NCBI RefSeq assembly: GCF_012971725.1
Contig: NZ_CP048833.1
Span: 2,666,001 to 2,730,000, forward strand
DNA: 64,000 nucleotides
Reading direction: 5' to 3'
DNA from: Pseudomonas multiresinivorans
GTDB taxonomy: Bacteria; Pseudomonadota; Gammaproteobacteria; Pseudomonadales; Pseudomonadaceae
The position numbers were made by a program, and so were the translations under genes. Each line of letters begins with the position of its first letter. Within the stretch, counting starts at the first letter, position 1. Shown here one piece after another: positions 1 to 10,255 of the stretch. The notes beneath the pieces were generated by a model. That model made no database searches. It was not told the origin of the DNA and was given only the letters and a program-made list of their open reading frames with translations.

Positions 1-30
1 TATCGCCTGGTGTGGCGCAGCGGGTAATGT

Positions 31-51
31 CTCTCCCCGTAGCGAGGGGGG
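31..51. repeat. REP-like GC palindrome
   Basis: CTCTCCCCGTAGCGAGGGGG lies upstream of the regulator gene, one of a family of similar intergenic units in this window. Confidence 0.4.
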
Positions 52-161
52 TGTGCTTTGCGCGGAGGGGGGGCAATATCGATCCCGGTACACCCGAGGC
101 TCCTCGCGTCCATGATGCCGGGCAACGGCGCGCCAGTTATGCAGAAAGGCCAAGAATAACA

Positions 162-2819
162 ATGCATCCAGACAAACTGCTCGTGACCACCAAGCTGGCG
201 CCGCCGCGCGTCAGTCCTAACGCCATCACCCGCCAACGCCTGCTGGAACAACTGCAGCGCATGGAGCATTGCACCGTCGGTGTGGTCATCGGCGGTCCCG
301 GCTTCGGCAAGACCACCCTGCTGGTGCAGTGGCGGCAGACCATGCTCAAGGCGCGCGCCGAGGTGGCCTGGTTGACGCTCAGCACCGAAGACCGCCACCT
401 GGCTTCCTTTTTCGTCTACCTGCGTGCGGCGCTGAACCACCTCGGTATTGCCCTGGAAAACGACATTCCGCTGGAAGGTGCCAGTGGCGAGTCCCTCGAT
501 GGCCTGGTTGCAAGCATCGTCGAAGGCGCCGCAGCAGTCAGCAAGCAGCTTTACCTGGTGCTGGACGACTACCACCTGGTGAGCGACTCGCGTGCCCATC
601 GCCTCGTCCAGCGCCTGCTGGACCATTGCCCGCAGAACCTGCATTTCATCATTGCCTCGCGCGCCGACCCGCCCTTGAGCCTGAGCCGCCTGCGCCTGCA
701 GGACCAGGTGCTGGAGCTGGATTGCGCGGGCCTGCCGTTCGACCTCGCGGAAACCCGCAGCTTCCTCGAAACCAACCTGCCGTCGCTCAAGTTGAGCAGC
801 GAAGAGTCCCACCTGATCCAGGACCTCACCAGTGGCTGGCCCGCCAGCCTGCAACTGATAGTGCTCCTGCTGCGCGCCCGCCCGGAGGCACGCAACAGCC
901 TGCGCGACCTGGGCTGGATGTCCGATGACCTGCAGACCTACCTGGCCGAAGACGTGATGGTGCATTTGCCTCCCGAGCTGGCCGGCTTCATGGAACGGGT
1001 CAGCTTGTGCCGGCGTTTCAATGCATCGCTGGCAGCGCACCTGACCGGCCACGACAATGCAGGCGAACTGCTGGCGCGAATGGAGGAAGAGAACCTGCTG
1101 GTGTTCCGCATCGTCGGTGACGACCGCCAGCCGTGGTACCGCTTCCACCCCCTGTTCGGTGAATTCCTCGCCGCGCGCCTGGAGCGCCGCGATCCCACCC
1201 TGGTCAATGACCTGCATCGTCGCGCTGCACGCTGGTTCGCTGAGCGCAAGCTGCTGGCCGAGGGACTGCGACATGCGACCGAGAGCGGTGATCTGGAGTT
1301 CGCAGCCGAAGTGGTGGAGCGCTCGGCGCCCACCAGTTGGGGCCTGGACCAGGTCGGGCCGTTGCTGCGCCTGCTCGACCGATTGCCCCAGGAAACCCTG
1401 TTCAGCCACCCGCGGCTGTTCTTCCGTGGCTGCCTGGCCTATGCGTTGACCGCCCGCCCGGCCAAGGCCGAGTCCTGGCTCGAGGAGTACAAGCGCAGCG
1501 GGGCCAGCCAGGAAGGAGACTTGCTCCAGCACTTGCGCCTGGTCCAGGCGTCCATCGCCATTCAACGTGATCGCACGGATCAGATCGTCTCGGTTCTGGA
1601 GGGGGCTGAGCGCTTCGACGACGATTACTCGGTGGTCCGCTATGGCCCTTCGGCGTTGCTGGCCATCGCCTACGCGGCGGAGGGCCGGCACATCGACGCC
1701 TTGCGCTACCTGGACGAACACCCCATCGCCGAGGCCGACCGAAACGATGAGATGGCCCTGGTGGTCGAGGGTGCCCGTACGCTCTGCCACCTGCTGGAAG
1801 GGCGCATGGCGGATGCCCTGCGCGTCGGCCAGGACCTGTTCTCCCGATCGGTGTCCGCCCATGGCCACCGGTCCGCCAGCGCTTACCTGTGTGCGGCCTC
1901 GCTGGCCGTGGTGTACTGCGAACTCGACCGCATCGACGAAGCGCGCGAAGTACTCGCCAACCGCGTTGGCCTTCTGCAGTGGGCAATGCCCGACACCATG
2001 ATCCGCGGCACTATTTGCCGCGCCCGTCTGGACCTCCTGCAGGAATCCGCGGTGGCTGCCCTGGCGTTCCTGGAGCGCCAGGAACGGCATTTCCGCAGCA
2101 TCGGCCTGGAGCGCGGAATTGCCCACAGCCTGGCCGAGCAGCTGCGTATCCGTCTGCTGGAGGGTGACGGCGATGGTGCACAAGCCTGCTTCTCCCGCCT
2201 GGAACCGCTGGAAATCACGCATCAGGGCGAGAGGGGCTTCCTCAGCGAAATCCCCATGCTGGTGCAACTGTCGCGCGGGCGCCTGGCACTGGCCGCTGGC
2301 GAGCACGAACTGGCGCAGACGGCACTGGAGGCGGTGCGCGAGTACGCCCAGGCCCTGGGGCGTGGTCAGCTGGAAGTCACTGCATTGTTGCTGATGGCAT
2401 TGGGGCGCAGCGCACAACGCCAGCAAGTGGCAGCCGAGTCCCTGCTGGTCGAGGCGCTGCAACTGGGGCGGCGTGGCGGGCTAGTGAGGACCTTCGTCGA
2501 TGAAGGGGCCGGGGTGGTCAAGCTGCTCTCCACCCAGCGTGCCCGGCAGTCCTCCCAGGGCGATGTAACTGCATACCTGGACGACCTGCTGGCGCGTTTC
2601 CGCCGTGAGGAGGTGACCGATCGCGCCTCGCTGTCGCCCCGGGAGCTGGCGATCATCCAGCTGGTGGCTCAGGCGATGTCGAACAAGCGTATCGCCCTGA
2701 CCTTGAACATTTCCCAGGAAACGGTGAAGTGGAACCTGAAGAACGTCTACGCCAAGCTTGGGGTTTCCAGCCGTTATGACGCCATGTCCTGGGCGCGCAA
2801 GCATGGCCTGATCCGCTGA
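162..2819 (+). CDS. LuxR-type ATPase regulator, MalT/AlkS family
   Basis: Large signal-sensing transcription activator of the MalT (LAL) family. From the start chosen here it is 885 residues, the size of MalT and of AlkS, the alkane-pathway activator of Pseudomonas. Walker A GGPGFGKT lies near residue 44 and Walker B LYLVLDD near residue 130. A long helical repeat-like middle follows, and a LuxR helix-turn-helix occupies about the last 65 residues (LSPRELAIIQLVAQ, then SQETVKWNLKNVYAKLG). The frame stays open upstream to base 12, but the extra residues are low-complexity and GC-driven, and MHPDKLLVTTKL matches the usual family beginning; the ribosome site (AAAGGC) is weak. It is followed by a hairpin and then by a co-oriented catabolic run, so it is the likely activator of that run. 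The effector is unknown. Confidence 0.85.
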   Translation: MHPDKLLVTTKLAPPRVSPNAITRQRLLEQLQRMEHCTVGVVIGGPGFGKTTLLVQWRQTMLKARAEVAWLTLSTEDRHLASFFVYLRAALNHLGIALENDIPLEGASGESLDGLVASIVEGAAAVSKQLYLVLDDYHLVSDSRAHRLVQRLLDHCPQNLHFIIASRADPPLSLSRLRLQDQVLELDCAGLPFDLAETRSFLETNLPSLKLSSEESHLIQDLTSGWPASLQLIVLLLRARPEARNSLRDLGWMSDDLQTYLAEDVMVHLPPELAGFMERVSLCRRFNASLAAHLTGHDNAGELLARMEEENLLVFRIVGDDRQPWYRFHPLFGEFLAARLERRDPTLVNDLHRRAARWFAERKLLAEGLRHATESGDLEFAAEVVERSAPTSWGLDQVGPLLRLLDRLPQETLFSHPRLFFRGCLAYALTARPAKAESWLEEYKRSGASQEGDLLQHLRLVQASIAIQRDRTDQIVSVLEGAERFDDDYSVVRYGPSALLAIAYAAEGRHIDALRYLDEHPIAEADRNDEMALVVEGARTLCHLLEGRMADALRVGQDLFSRSVSAHGHRSASAYLCAASLAVVYCELDRIDEAREVLANRVGLLQWAMPDTMIRGTICRARLDLLQESAVAALAFLERQERHFRSIGLERGIAHSLAEQLRIRLLEGDGDGAQACFSRLEPLEITHQGERGFLSEIPMLVQLSRGRLALAAGEHELAQTALEAVREYAQALGRGQLEVTALLLMALGRSAQRQQVAAESLLVEALQLGRRGGLVRTFVDEGAGVVKLLSTQRARQSSQGDVTAYLDDLLARFRREEVTDRASLSPRELAIIQLVAQAMSNKRIALTLNISQETVKWNLKNVYAKLGVSSRYDAMSWARKHGLIR

Positions 2820-2830
2820 GATCAATGGCC

Positions 2831-2874
2831 CCACCGGGTATGCGAGCGGTGCGTGGCCGCTTGATACCCGGTGG
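2831..2874. terminator. Hairpin after the regulator gene
   Basis: Long imperfect inverted repeat, CCACCGGGTAT on the left and ATACCCGGTGG on the right, with further pairing (CGAGCGG/CCGCTTG) inside. It starts 12 bases after the stop codon. There is no T tract, so it may be a weak terminator or a stabilising hairpin. Confidence 0.5.
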
Positions 2875-2914
2875 TCCATCGTAGCCGCAGCATAAAGCCT
2901 TCTTGTCCACCGTT

Positions 2915-2978
2915 CGCCCCTTGTATCGAGGGGGCTCGCCCGAGTCTTCGTCACCCCCCCTCGAAGTGAGGGTGGGGG
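2915..2978. repeat. REP-like GC palindromes (two units)
   Basis: Two adjacent elements of the form CCCC-spacer-GAGGGG: CGCCCCTTGTATCGAGGGGG and, 20 bases on, an element with CCCCCCTCGAAGTGAGGG. Similar units occur at 31-51, 10280-10312, 20324-20346, 26222-26345 and 46793-46821, almost all between genes. The spacing and flanks vary, so they look like REP-type repeats and not operators. Confidence 0.45.
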
Positions 2979-3070
2979 AGGGGGTACAACCCCTCCGGCC
3001 CCGCACCTATCGTCACCTCAAGCCAGCCGCGCCCAGCGCAGCCCCATATCGGCACCGAGGAGACGCCCGC

Positions 3071-4213
3071 ATGATCCCCCGCACGTTGTTCGAGCACGAG
3101 CACGAAGAGTTCCGCAACACCGTCCGCCGCTTCCTGGCCGACGAGTGCGTGCCGCACCATGAATACTGGGAGGAGCAGCACCGTGTTCCCCGTGAGATCT
3201 GGTCGCGCGCTGGCGAGCTGGGCATGCTCAACGCCACCACGCCGGAGGCCTACGGTGGGCTGGGTCTGGACCGGCGCTTCTCGATGATCGCGGTCGAAGA
3301 GGTGGCCCGCGCTGGCACGTCGGGGCTGAACGGCTTCAACGTGCACGATATCGTCGCCGGCTACTTCATCAACTTCGGCACCGAAGAGCAGAAGCATCGG
3401 TGGTTGCCGTCCATGGCCACCGGCGAAGTGATCTCCGCCGTAGCGATGACCGAGCCGAATACCGGCTCTGACCTGCAGGCGGTGAAGACCCGCGCGGTGC
3501 TGGACGGTGACGAATACGTCATCAACGGCGCCAAGACTTTCATCTCCAACGGTACCAACTGCGATGTGATCGTGGTCGTCGCCCGCACCGGCGACAGCGG
3601 CAAGGGCTCCCGCGACCTGTCGCTGATCCTGGTCGAGGCTGAGCGCGCTGGCGTGGTCAAGTCCAAGCCGCTGCGCAAGGTCGGCCTGCACGCCCAGGAC
3701 ACCACCATGGTGTTCTTCGAGGACGTCCGGGTGCCCAAGGACGCGATCCTCGGCGGCGTGCCGGGCCAGGGTTTCATCCAGCTCATGAAGGAACTGGCCT
3801 GGGAGCGCCTGAGCATCGGCATCCTCGGTATCGCCGCGAGCCAGGCCGTGCTGGAGCAGACCGTCGATTACACCCGCGGTCGCTCGGTATTCGGCAAGCC
3901 GATCATTGACTTCCAGAATTCGCGCTTCCGCCTCGCCGACCTGAAGACCGAGATCGCCATTGGCCAGGCTTACGTCGACCGCTGCATGGAGCTGTGCCTG
4001 CGGCACGAGCTCAGCAGCGAGGCGGCAGCCGCCGCCAAGCTCTGGGGCACCGAACTGTATTCGAAGGTGGTCGACCAGTGCCTGCAACTGCATGGCGGCA
4101 ATGGCTACATGCTCGAGTACCCGGTGGCACGCCACTACCTCGACAGCCGCGTCAACCGCATCTACGGCGGCGCCAACGACATCATGCGCGAACTCGTCGC
4201 GCGAACCCTTTAA
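3071..4213 (+). CDS. acyl-CoA dehydrogenase (first of tandem pair)
   Basis: FAD flavoprotein of 380 residues that would put the first double bond into an acyl-CoA and pass electrons to ETF. The frame is open further upstream, but GAGGAG stands 8 bases before the ATG at 3071 and MIPRTLFEHEHEEFRNTVRRFL is a normal family beginning. The central MTEPNTGSDLQAVKT motif binds flavin and acyl-CoA, and the C-terminal part carries LHGGNGYMLEYPVARHY. The catalytic glutamate is not in the C-terminal EGT position (here IYGGAND). Glu245 in AWERLSI matches the helix-G base of isovaleryl- and long-chain acyl-CoA dehydrogenases, which fits a branched or bulky substrate. It lies 22 bases before a close paralog in the same operon. 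Confidence 0.92.
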   Translation: MIPRTLFEHEHEEFRNTVRRFLADECVPHHEYWEEQHRVPREIWSRAGELGMLNATTPEAYGGLGLDRRFSMIAVEEVARAGTSGLNGFNVHDIVAGYFINFGTEEQKHRWLPSMATGEVISAVAMTEPNTGSDLQAVKTRAVLDGDEYVINGAKTFISNGTNCDVIVVVARTGDSGKGSRDLSLILVEAERAGVVKSKPLRKVGLHAQDTTMVFFEDVRVPKDAILGGVPGQGFIQLMKELAWERLSIGILGIAASQAVLEQTVDYTRGRSVFGKPIIDFQNSRFRLADLKTEIAIGQAYVDRCMELCLRHELSSEAAAAAKLWGTELYSKVVDQCLQLHGGNGYMLEYPVARHYLDSRVNRIYGGANDIMRELVARTL

Positions 4214-4235
4214 GCCTGCCGTTAGGAGTCCACCG

Positions 4236-5390
<1,155 letters not shown>

Positions 5391-5446
5391 TCCCCTGGCC
5401 CGGCCGGGAATAAACGACAAGAAAGAGCTATCCAAGGAGAACGAAC

Positions 5447-7267
5447 GTGTCACAAGAACTGCGTTTCGACGGCAAAGTCGCCATCGTCACCGGCGCCGGC
5501 AATGGCCTCGGTCGTGCCCATGCGCTGCTGCTGGGCTCCCGCGGCGCCAAGGTCGTGGTCAACGATCTGGGCGTCACCACCGAAGGCGTGGGCAGCTCTT
5601 CCGCCGCAGCTGACGCGGTAGTGGAGGAAATCCGCGCCCTGGGCGGCGAGGCCGTGGCCGACTATCACTCGGTGACCGAGGGCGACAAGATCGTCGCCAC
5701 CGCTCTGAAGGCGTTCGGCACCGTCGATATCCTGATCAATAACGCCGGCGTGCTGCGCGACACCTCGTTCCACAAGATGACCGAGGAGCAGTGGGACCTG
5801 ATCCAGGCCGTGCACGTCAAGGGCGCCTTCCTACTGACCCACGCTGTGTGGCCGATCATGCGCGAGAAAGGCTACGGCCGTATCGTCATGACCTCCTCGG
5901 GCGCAGGGATCTTCGGCAACTTCGGCCAGTGCAACTACTCCACCGCCAAGGCGGGGCTGATCGGCTTCGCCAACTCTCTGGCCATCGAAGGCGCGAGCAA
6001 GAACATCCGCGTCAACACCATCGCCCCGATCGCCGCATCGCGCATGGTCATCGCCAGTGGCATCTTCACCGAGGAGATGCAGGCCAAGCTGCGCGTGGAG
6101 GACGTTGCGCCGCTGGTGGGTTGGCTGTGCCACGAGGATTGCCAGGACAGTGGCGAACTGATCGAAGTGGGTGGCGGCTTCCACGCCAAGTACCGCTGGG
6201 AACGTTCGCAAGGCCGCTTCCTGCACACCGACGGTCTCAGCCCGGAGCTGGTACGTGACAACTGGGAGCGCATCGGTCGCTTCGACGAGCACGCTGTGCA
6301 CCCGGCGAACGGCGCGGAAAGCTTCAAGGAACTCTTCGAGCGCATGGACACGGCGGCCACCAAGGGCGGCAACCAATTCATCGACATGGAAGTGGCCGGC
6401 AAGGCCGTTTCCTACTTGGAAACCGAGTACGACCAGAACGACGCCGCGCTCTACGCGCTGGCCGTGGGCGCCGCCAAGGACCCGCTGGATCGCGCTGAAC
6501 TGCGCTACGTCAACGAATTCGTCGGCGACGAGTTCCGCGTCCTGCCGACCATGGCCGTGCTGCCGGCCACTGAGGTGTTCCTGCGCGCCGCCAAGTCCGG
6601 CGAGCCGCAACTGGAGGGTCTCAACGTGCCGTTCGGCAAGGGGCTGCACGGCGAGCAGTACACCGTCATGTACCGCCCGCTGCCGCCGGCCGCCAAGCTC
6701 AAGCACACCATGCGCCTGAAGACCGCGATCGATAAAGGCAAGAGCACCGTCACCGTTCTGGCCATCGAGACCACCGACGAGCACGGCACGCCGCTGTTCT
6801 ACAACGAGGTCACTGGTTTCTATCCGGGCGTACCGGGCGCCGGGTTGGCGAAGGTCGCCAGCGAAGAGGTCAACGTACCGCCGGCCCGTGAGCCCGACAT
6901 CGTGCTGTCCGACAAGACCGAGGTGAACCAGGCGCTGCTGTACCGCCTGTGTGGTGACTGGAACCCGATGCACGTCGATCCGGATTACGCCGCCAAGGCG
7001 GGCTACGAGAAGCCGTTCCTGCACGGCCTGTGCACCTTCGGCTATCTCGGCCGCCACGTGATCAAGGCGTTCTGCGACAACGACTCGCGCCTGTTCAAGA
7101 GCGTGCGTGCGCGCTTCGCGGCCATCGTCATGCCTGGCGACACCCTGGAAACCCGCATGTGGCGCGAGTCGCCGACGCGGATCATTGTCGAGATGCGCGC
7201 CGTGGAACGTGACGTGGTGGTGCTGAAGAACGCCGCTGTCGAACTGTTCGAGCAGGTGCCGGCGTAA
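5447..7267 (+). CDS. SDR-MaoC fusion, (R)-hydroxyacyl-CoA dehydrogenase/enoyl-CoA hydratase
   Basis: A 606-residue bifunctional beta-oxidation enzyme laid out like peroxisomal multifunctional enzyme 2. The start is GTG at 5447 behind a strong AAGGAGA. The N-terminal short-chain dehydrogenase has the NAD motif TGAGNGLG near residue 15, NNAG near 100, and catalytic Tyr164-Lys168 in YSTAKAG. The C-terminal part (about 310-606) is a double hot-dog hydratase, with the hydratase-2 signature GDWNPMHVDPDYAAKAGY and then HGL near residues 500-525. It would hydrate trans-2-enoyl-CoA to the (R)-3-hydroxy ester and oxidise that to 3-ketoacyl-CoA. This type is used for branched-chain and sterol side-chain acyl-CoAs. 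It follows the two dehydrogenases with a 56-base gap. Confidence 0.9.
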   Translation: MSQELRFDGKVAIVTGAGNGLGRAHALLLGSRGAKVVVNDLGVTTEGVGSSSAAADAVVEEIRALGGEAVADYHSVTEGDKIVATALKAFGTVDILINNAGVLRDTSFHKMTEEQWDLIQAVHVKGAFLLTHAVWPIMREKGYGRIVMTSSGAGIFGNFGQCNYSTAKAGLIGFANSLAIEGASKNIRVNTIAPIAASRMVIASGIFTEEMQAKLRVEDVAPLVGWLCHEDCQDSGELIEVGGGFHAKYRWERSQGRFLHTDGLSPELVRDNWERIGRFDEHAVHPANGAESFKELFERMDTAATKGGNQFIDMEVAGKAVSYLETEYDQNDAALYALAVGAAKDPLDRAELRYVNEFVGDEFRVLPTMAVLPATEVFLRAAKSGEPQLEGLNVPFGKGLHGEQYTVMYRPLPPAAKLKHTMRLKTAIDKGKSTVTVLAIETTDEHGTPLFYNEVTGFYPGVPGAGLAKVASEEVNVPPAREPDIVLSDKTEVNQALLYRLCGDWNPMHVDPDYAAKAGYEKPFLHGLCTFGYLGRHVIKAFCDNDSRLFKSVRARFAAIVMPGDTLETRMWRESPTRIIVEMRAVERDVVVLKNAAVELFEQVPA

Positions 7268-7272
7268 CCGGC

Positions 7273-7327
7273 GATGGGGGGCACTGCGGTGCCCTCCATC
7301 GGCTTCGGACCGCCGCTCTGGCGGCGG
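7273..7327. other. Two intergenic hairpins
   Basis: Hairpin 1 (7273-7300) pairs GATGG-GGGCAC with GTGCCC-CCATC, with mismatches. Hairpin 2 (7310-7327) is a perfect CCGCCGC/GCGGCGG stem. Neither has a T tract. They may separate transcript stability of the fusion gene from the downstream thiolase-like gene. Confidence 0.4.
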
Positions 7328-7352
7328 TTCCCGTCTCAGGAGAGACCAACAG

Positions 7353-8465
7353 ATGAATCGTCGCGTCAATGTGATTGGCGTTGGCTTGACCCCGTTCCGC
7401 CTGGCGGGCGCCAGTGGGGCCGGCGCGGACTCGGCCGTTGCGGTCGTGCGCCTGGCCCTGGCGGACGCGGGGATCGATTTCGCCCTGGTCGGCGCGCTTT
7501 ACTGCGCTGCCGCCGGCGCGGCGCCCCATGCCGGGCAGGAAGCCTGGCGATCGCTGGGGCTGACCGGCATCCCCGTGTTCAACCTGCAAAGCGACGGCGC
7601 CGGGGGGGCCAGCGCATTGTTGCTGGCGCGCCAGGCGGTGGAGACAGGTGCGGCCGAATGCGTGCTGGTACTCGGCGTGGAGCCGGCCATGGCCCATGCC
7701 GCCAGCGCTGAAGTCGCCCTGGGCAATGCGCTGCATGGCGCTGCTGCCGAAGAGTACCTGGCGCGCTACGCTGCGCGCCGCGAAAGTCTGGCGATGCTGG
7801 CGGTGAAGGCCCGTGAGCACGCCGCTCGCAATCCCGACGCGCTGCTGCGCGCCCCCCTCAGCCTGGAGCAAGTCCTGCTCGAACCGCAGACTTTCGGCCC
7901 GCTCAGCGCCTCGCAGTGCTGCACTCCCGCCGAGGGCGCCGCCGCGGTGGTGCTGTGCTCCGACGCATTCGTCCGCAAGCGCGGCAACAAGCGCGCGGTG
8001 CGGATTATCGCCCAGGCGCAGTGCGGCGAACTGACGGCAGGGGCCTGTGGGGAGACGGCAATCCGTGCGGCAGGCTATGACATCGCCGCGACCGCCGCCC
8101 GCCTGGTCTATGAGCGCGCCGGCCTGGGGCCGGAGGAAATCGACCTGTGTGAACTTCAGGACGCCACCGGCAGCGCCGAGCTTCTGCTGTATGAGGCCCT
8201 GGGTTTCTGCCGCGAAGGTGACGCGGAGAAGCTCATCGAGGATGGCGACAACACCTATGGCGGCAATCTCGTGGTGAATCCGTCCGGCGGCTTGCTGGGC
8301 CGGGGGCATGCTCTGGGCGCCAGCGGGCTGGCACAATGCGTCGAGCTGGTCCGCCAACTGCGCGGTGCCGCCGATACCCGCCAGGTGCCGGGCGCGCGCT
8401 ACGCGCTGCAGCACAGCCAGGGCGTGCAGGGCGACGCTGTGGTGACCCTCTATGCTCGCGACTGA
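7353..8465 (+). CDS. thiolase-fold protein with lost active-site Cys and His
   Basis: A 370-residue member of the SCP-x (non-specific lipid transfer protein-type) thiolase group, clearly related to the genes at 10390 and 26444. The start follows CAGGAG. The intact paralogs have NNNC(S/G)SGS with the nucleophile at residue 82. Here the aligned segment is QSDGAGGAS, with Gly82. The HDCF motif of the paralogs is QDAT here, so that histidine is Gln270. The third element GGLLGRGHALGASG is kept (His320). The reading frame is intact and its composition matches its neighbours, so it is not simply decaying. It may be a structural subunit of a thiolase complex, or catalyse a different C-C cleavage, as the aldolase-like Ltp2 proteins of steroid pathways do. 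No DUF35 partner is visible here. Ordinary thiolase activity is unlikely. Confidence 0.85.
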   Translation: MNRRVNVIGVGLTPFRLAGASGAGADSAVAVVRLALADAGIDFALVGALYCAAAGAAPHAGQEAWRSLGLTGIPVFNLQSDGAGGASALLLARQAVETGAAECVLVLGVEPAMAHAASAEVALGNALHGAAAEEYLARYAARRESLAMLAVKAREHAARNPDALLRAPLSLEQVLLEPQTFGPLSASQCCTPAEGAAAVVLCSDAFVRKRGNKRAVRIIAQAQCGELTAGACGETAIRAAGYDIAATAARLVYERAGLGPEEIDLCELQDATGSAELLLYEALGFCREGDAEKLIEDGDNTYGGNLVVNPSGGLLGRGHALGASGLAQCVELVRQLRGAADTRQVPGARYALQHSQGVQGDAVVTLYARD

Positions 8466-8488
8466 GCGCGCTATCGGGAAGGACCGTC

Positions 8489-8499
8489 AAGAACAATAA
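8489..8499 (+). promoter_or_regulatory. Candidate Hfq/Crc (CA) motif upstream of acyl-CoA synthetase
   Basis: AAGAACAATAA contains two overlapping perfect AANAANAA matches. It lies in the leader of the gene at 8543, just before a GGGCGC-GCGCCC hairpin (about 8505-8520). Placement and consensus fit Hfq/Crc catabolite-repression sites of pseudomonads; the role is inferred. Confidence 0.45.
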
Positions 8500-8542
8500 T
8501 CCGAAGGGCGCGCCTGCGCCCTCAAGTCCGTAGGACCCCGCA

Positions 8543-10240
8543 ATGAACGATCAACAAGAAAAACCGACATTGCTACAGCGCTTCCTGCACTGGGAACGCC
8601 TTATGCCTGACGCCCCCTACCTGCACCAACCGCAAGGCCAGGGACACAATGAAAGCTACAGTTGGCACGCGGTAGGCGAACAGGCCCGGCGCATGGCCGC
8701 GTACCTGCAATCGCTGGATCTGCCCGCGCGCTCCAGCATCGCTATCCTCGGCAAGAACAGCGCGCACTGGATCATCGCCGACCTGGCGATCTGGATGGCC
8801 GGGCACGTCAGCGTTCCGCTGTACCCCTCAGCCAACCGCGATACCGTGGCATATGTACTGGAGCACGCCGAAGTGCGCCTGTTGTTCCTCGGCCACCTGG
8901 ACGGCGGCGCCGCGGGCTGGGATAAACTGCGCGACAGCGTGCCGGCGAGCCTGCCGGTGATCGAATTGCCATTGCTGGCAATTGGCGAAGGGCAATCCTG
9001 GCAGTCCCTGATGGATACCTGGGAGCCGTTGCAGACGGTGGCGCAAACCCGGCGTGCTGACCTGGCCACCATCATCTACACCTCTGGCAGCACCGGTCGA
9101 CCCAAGGGGGTGATGCACACCTTCGACAGCATGTGTTCCAGCTGCGAATCGACTGTTGGCATGTATGCAGGCGGAGCTGGCGTGGCGCCGACCGACCGGC
9201 TGCTGTCCTACCTGCCTCTGGCGCACACCGCCGAGCGCGCGGTGGTCGAAGCGCTGTCGTTGCTCAATGGCTGCCAAGTGTTCTTCAACGAAGGACTGGA
9301 GACCTTCGCCGACGACCTGCGCCGGGCGCGGCCGACCATCTTCATGTCGGTGCCGCGGCTGTGGGGCAAGTTCTACCACGGTATCAGCGAGCGCATTCCA
9401 CAGTCAGTGCAGCAGGCTGCCTTCGCCGATCCGCAACGCAGCGAGGCGATGCGTCAGCAGATCCTCGGCGCGCTCGGACTGGACCAGGTGCATACCGCGC
9501 TGTCCGGCTCGGCGCCGCTGCCAGTCGCAGTGCTGGAGTGGTATCGCCAGCTCGGCCTGGAGCTGCTGGAGGGCTACGGCATGTCGGAGAACTTCGGTTG
9601 CTCCCACTTCAACCAGCCTGGCGAGGTACGTGTCGGCTACGTTGGTTCGAGTGTGCGCGACGTGCAGTGCAGGATCGCCGAGAACAACGAGATCCTGGTG
9701 AAGAGTCCAGGACAGATGCTCGGCTACTACAAGGAGCCGGAGCTGACCCGCGACAGCTACACCGAGGACGGTTTCTTCCGCACCGGTGACCGTGGCGAAC
9801 TGGACGAAGCGGGACGCCTGCGCATCACCGGGCGGGTGAAGGAACTGTTCAAGACCGCCAAGGGTAAGTACGTGGCGCCTGTTCCGATCGAGGCACGCCT
9901 GGGCAACAACGAGCATGTGGAGGGTGCCTGTGTTACCGGCGTTGGTCTGGCGCAACCGGTGGCGCTGATCAATGTCTCGCCGGACACGCGTAACGCGCTG
10001 GCTGCCCCGGAACGGCGGGCGACTCTGGAAGCCGAGCTGGAAGCCTTCCTGGAATCGACCAACCAGCAGCTGGAAGCGCATGAGCGGCTGGCCTGCCTGG
10101 TTCTGGTAAGCGAACCCTGGAACGTCGACAACGGCCTGCTGACGCCGACCCTCAAGATCCGCCGCAACCTCATCGAAGAGCATTACCAGGCGCGCCTGGA
10201 CGCCTGGTGTGCGAGCCGTCGCGCGGTAATCGTCGAGTAA
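8543..10240 (+). CDS. long-chain-type acyl-CoA synthetase (AMP-forming)
   Basis: A 565-residue adenylate-forming ligase that activates a carboxylic acid with ATP and CoA, the entry step for the beta-oxidation genes around it. The P-loop YTSGSTGRPKGVMH lies near residues 178-192. The A5 motif is GYGMSENFG, followed by RTGDRGELDEAGRLRITGR and the C-terminal hinge and lysine region LFKTAKGKYVAP. The layout resembles eukaryotic-type long-chain acyl-CoA synthetases, with an extended central domain, more than benzoate-type ligases. The start at ATG 8543 has a weak site (TAGGA). The first codons (AAC GAT CAA CAA GAA AAA) hold an A-rich motif that could be a Crc target. The C-terminal end is followed by a hairpin. 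Confidence 0.88.
   Translation: MNDQQEKPTLLQRFLHWERLMPDAPYLHQPQGQGHNESYSWHAVGEQARRMAAYLQSLDLPARSSIAILGKNSAHWIIADLAIWMAGHVSVPLYPSANRDTVAYVLEHAEVRLLFLGHLDGGAAGWDKLRDSVPASLPVIELPLLAIGEGQSWQSLMDTWEPLQTVAQTRRADLATIIYTSGSTGRPKGVMHTFDSMCSSCESTVGMYAGGAGVAPTDRLLSYLPLAHTAERAVVEALSLLNGCQVFFNEGLETFADDLRRARPTIFMSVPRLWGKFYHGISERIPQSVQQAAFADPQRSEAMRQQILGALGLDQVHTALSGSAPLPVAVLEWYRQLGLELLEGYGMSENFGCSHFNQPGEVRVGYVGSSVRDVQCRIAENNEILVKSPGQMLGYYKEPELTRDSYTEDGFFRTGDRGELDEAGRLRITGRVKELFKTAKGKYVAPVPIEARLGNNEHVEGACVTGVGLAQPVALINVSPDTRNALAAPERRATLEAELEAFLESTNQQLEAHERLACLVLVSEPWNVDNGLLTPTLKIRRNLIEEHYQARLDAWCASRRAVIVE
8553..8563 (+). promoter_or_regulatory. Candidate Hfq/Crc (CA) motif in first codons
   Basis: AACAAGAAAAA in codons 4-7 of the acyl-CoA synthetase gene gives two overlapping perfect AANAANAA matches inside the ribosome footprint. 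This is the second such motif on the same transcript leader. Confidence 0.45.
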
Positions 10241-10255
10241 CTCCAGCCCCCTCTT

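Noticed and set aside
5831..7369. A 512-codon minus-strand frame
   Set aside because: Complement of the SDR-MaoC fusion gene, with no domain features and no ribosome site.
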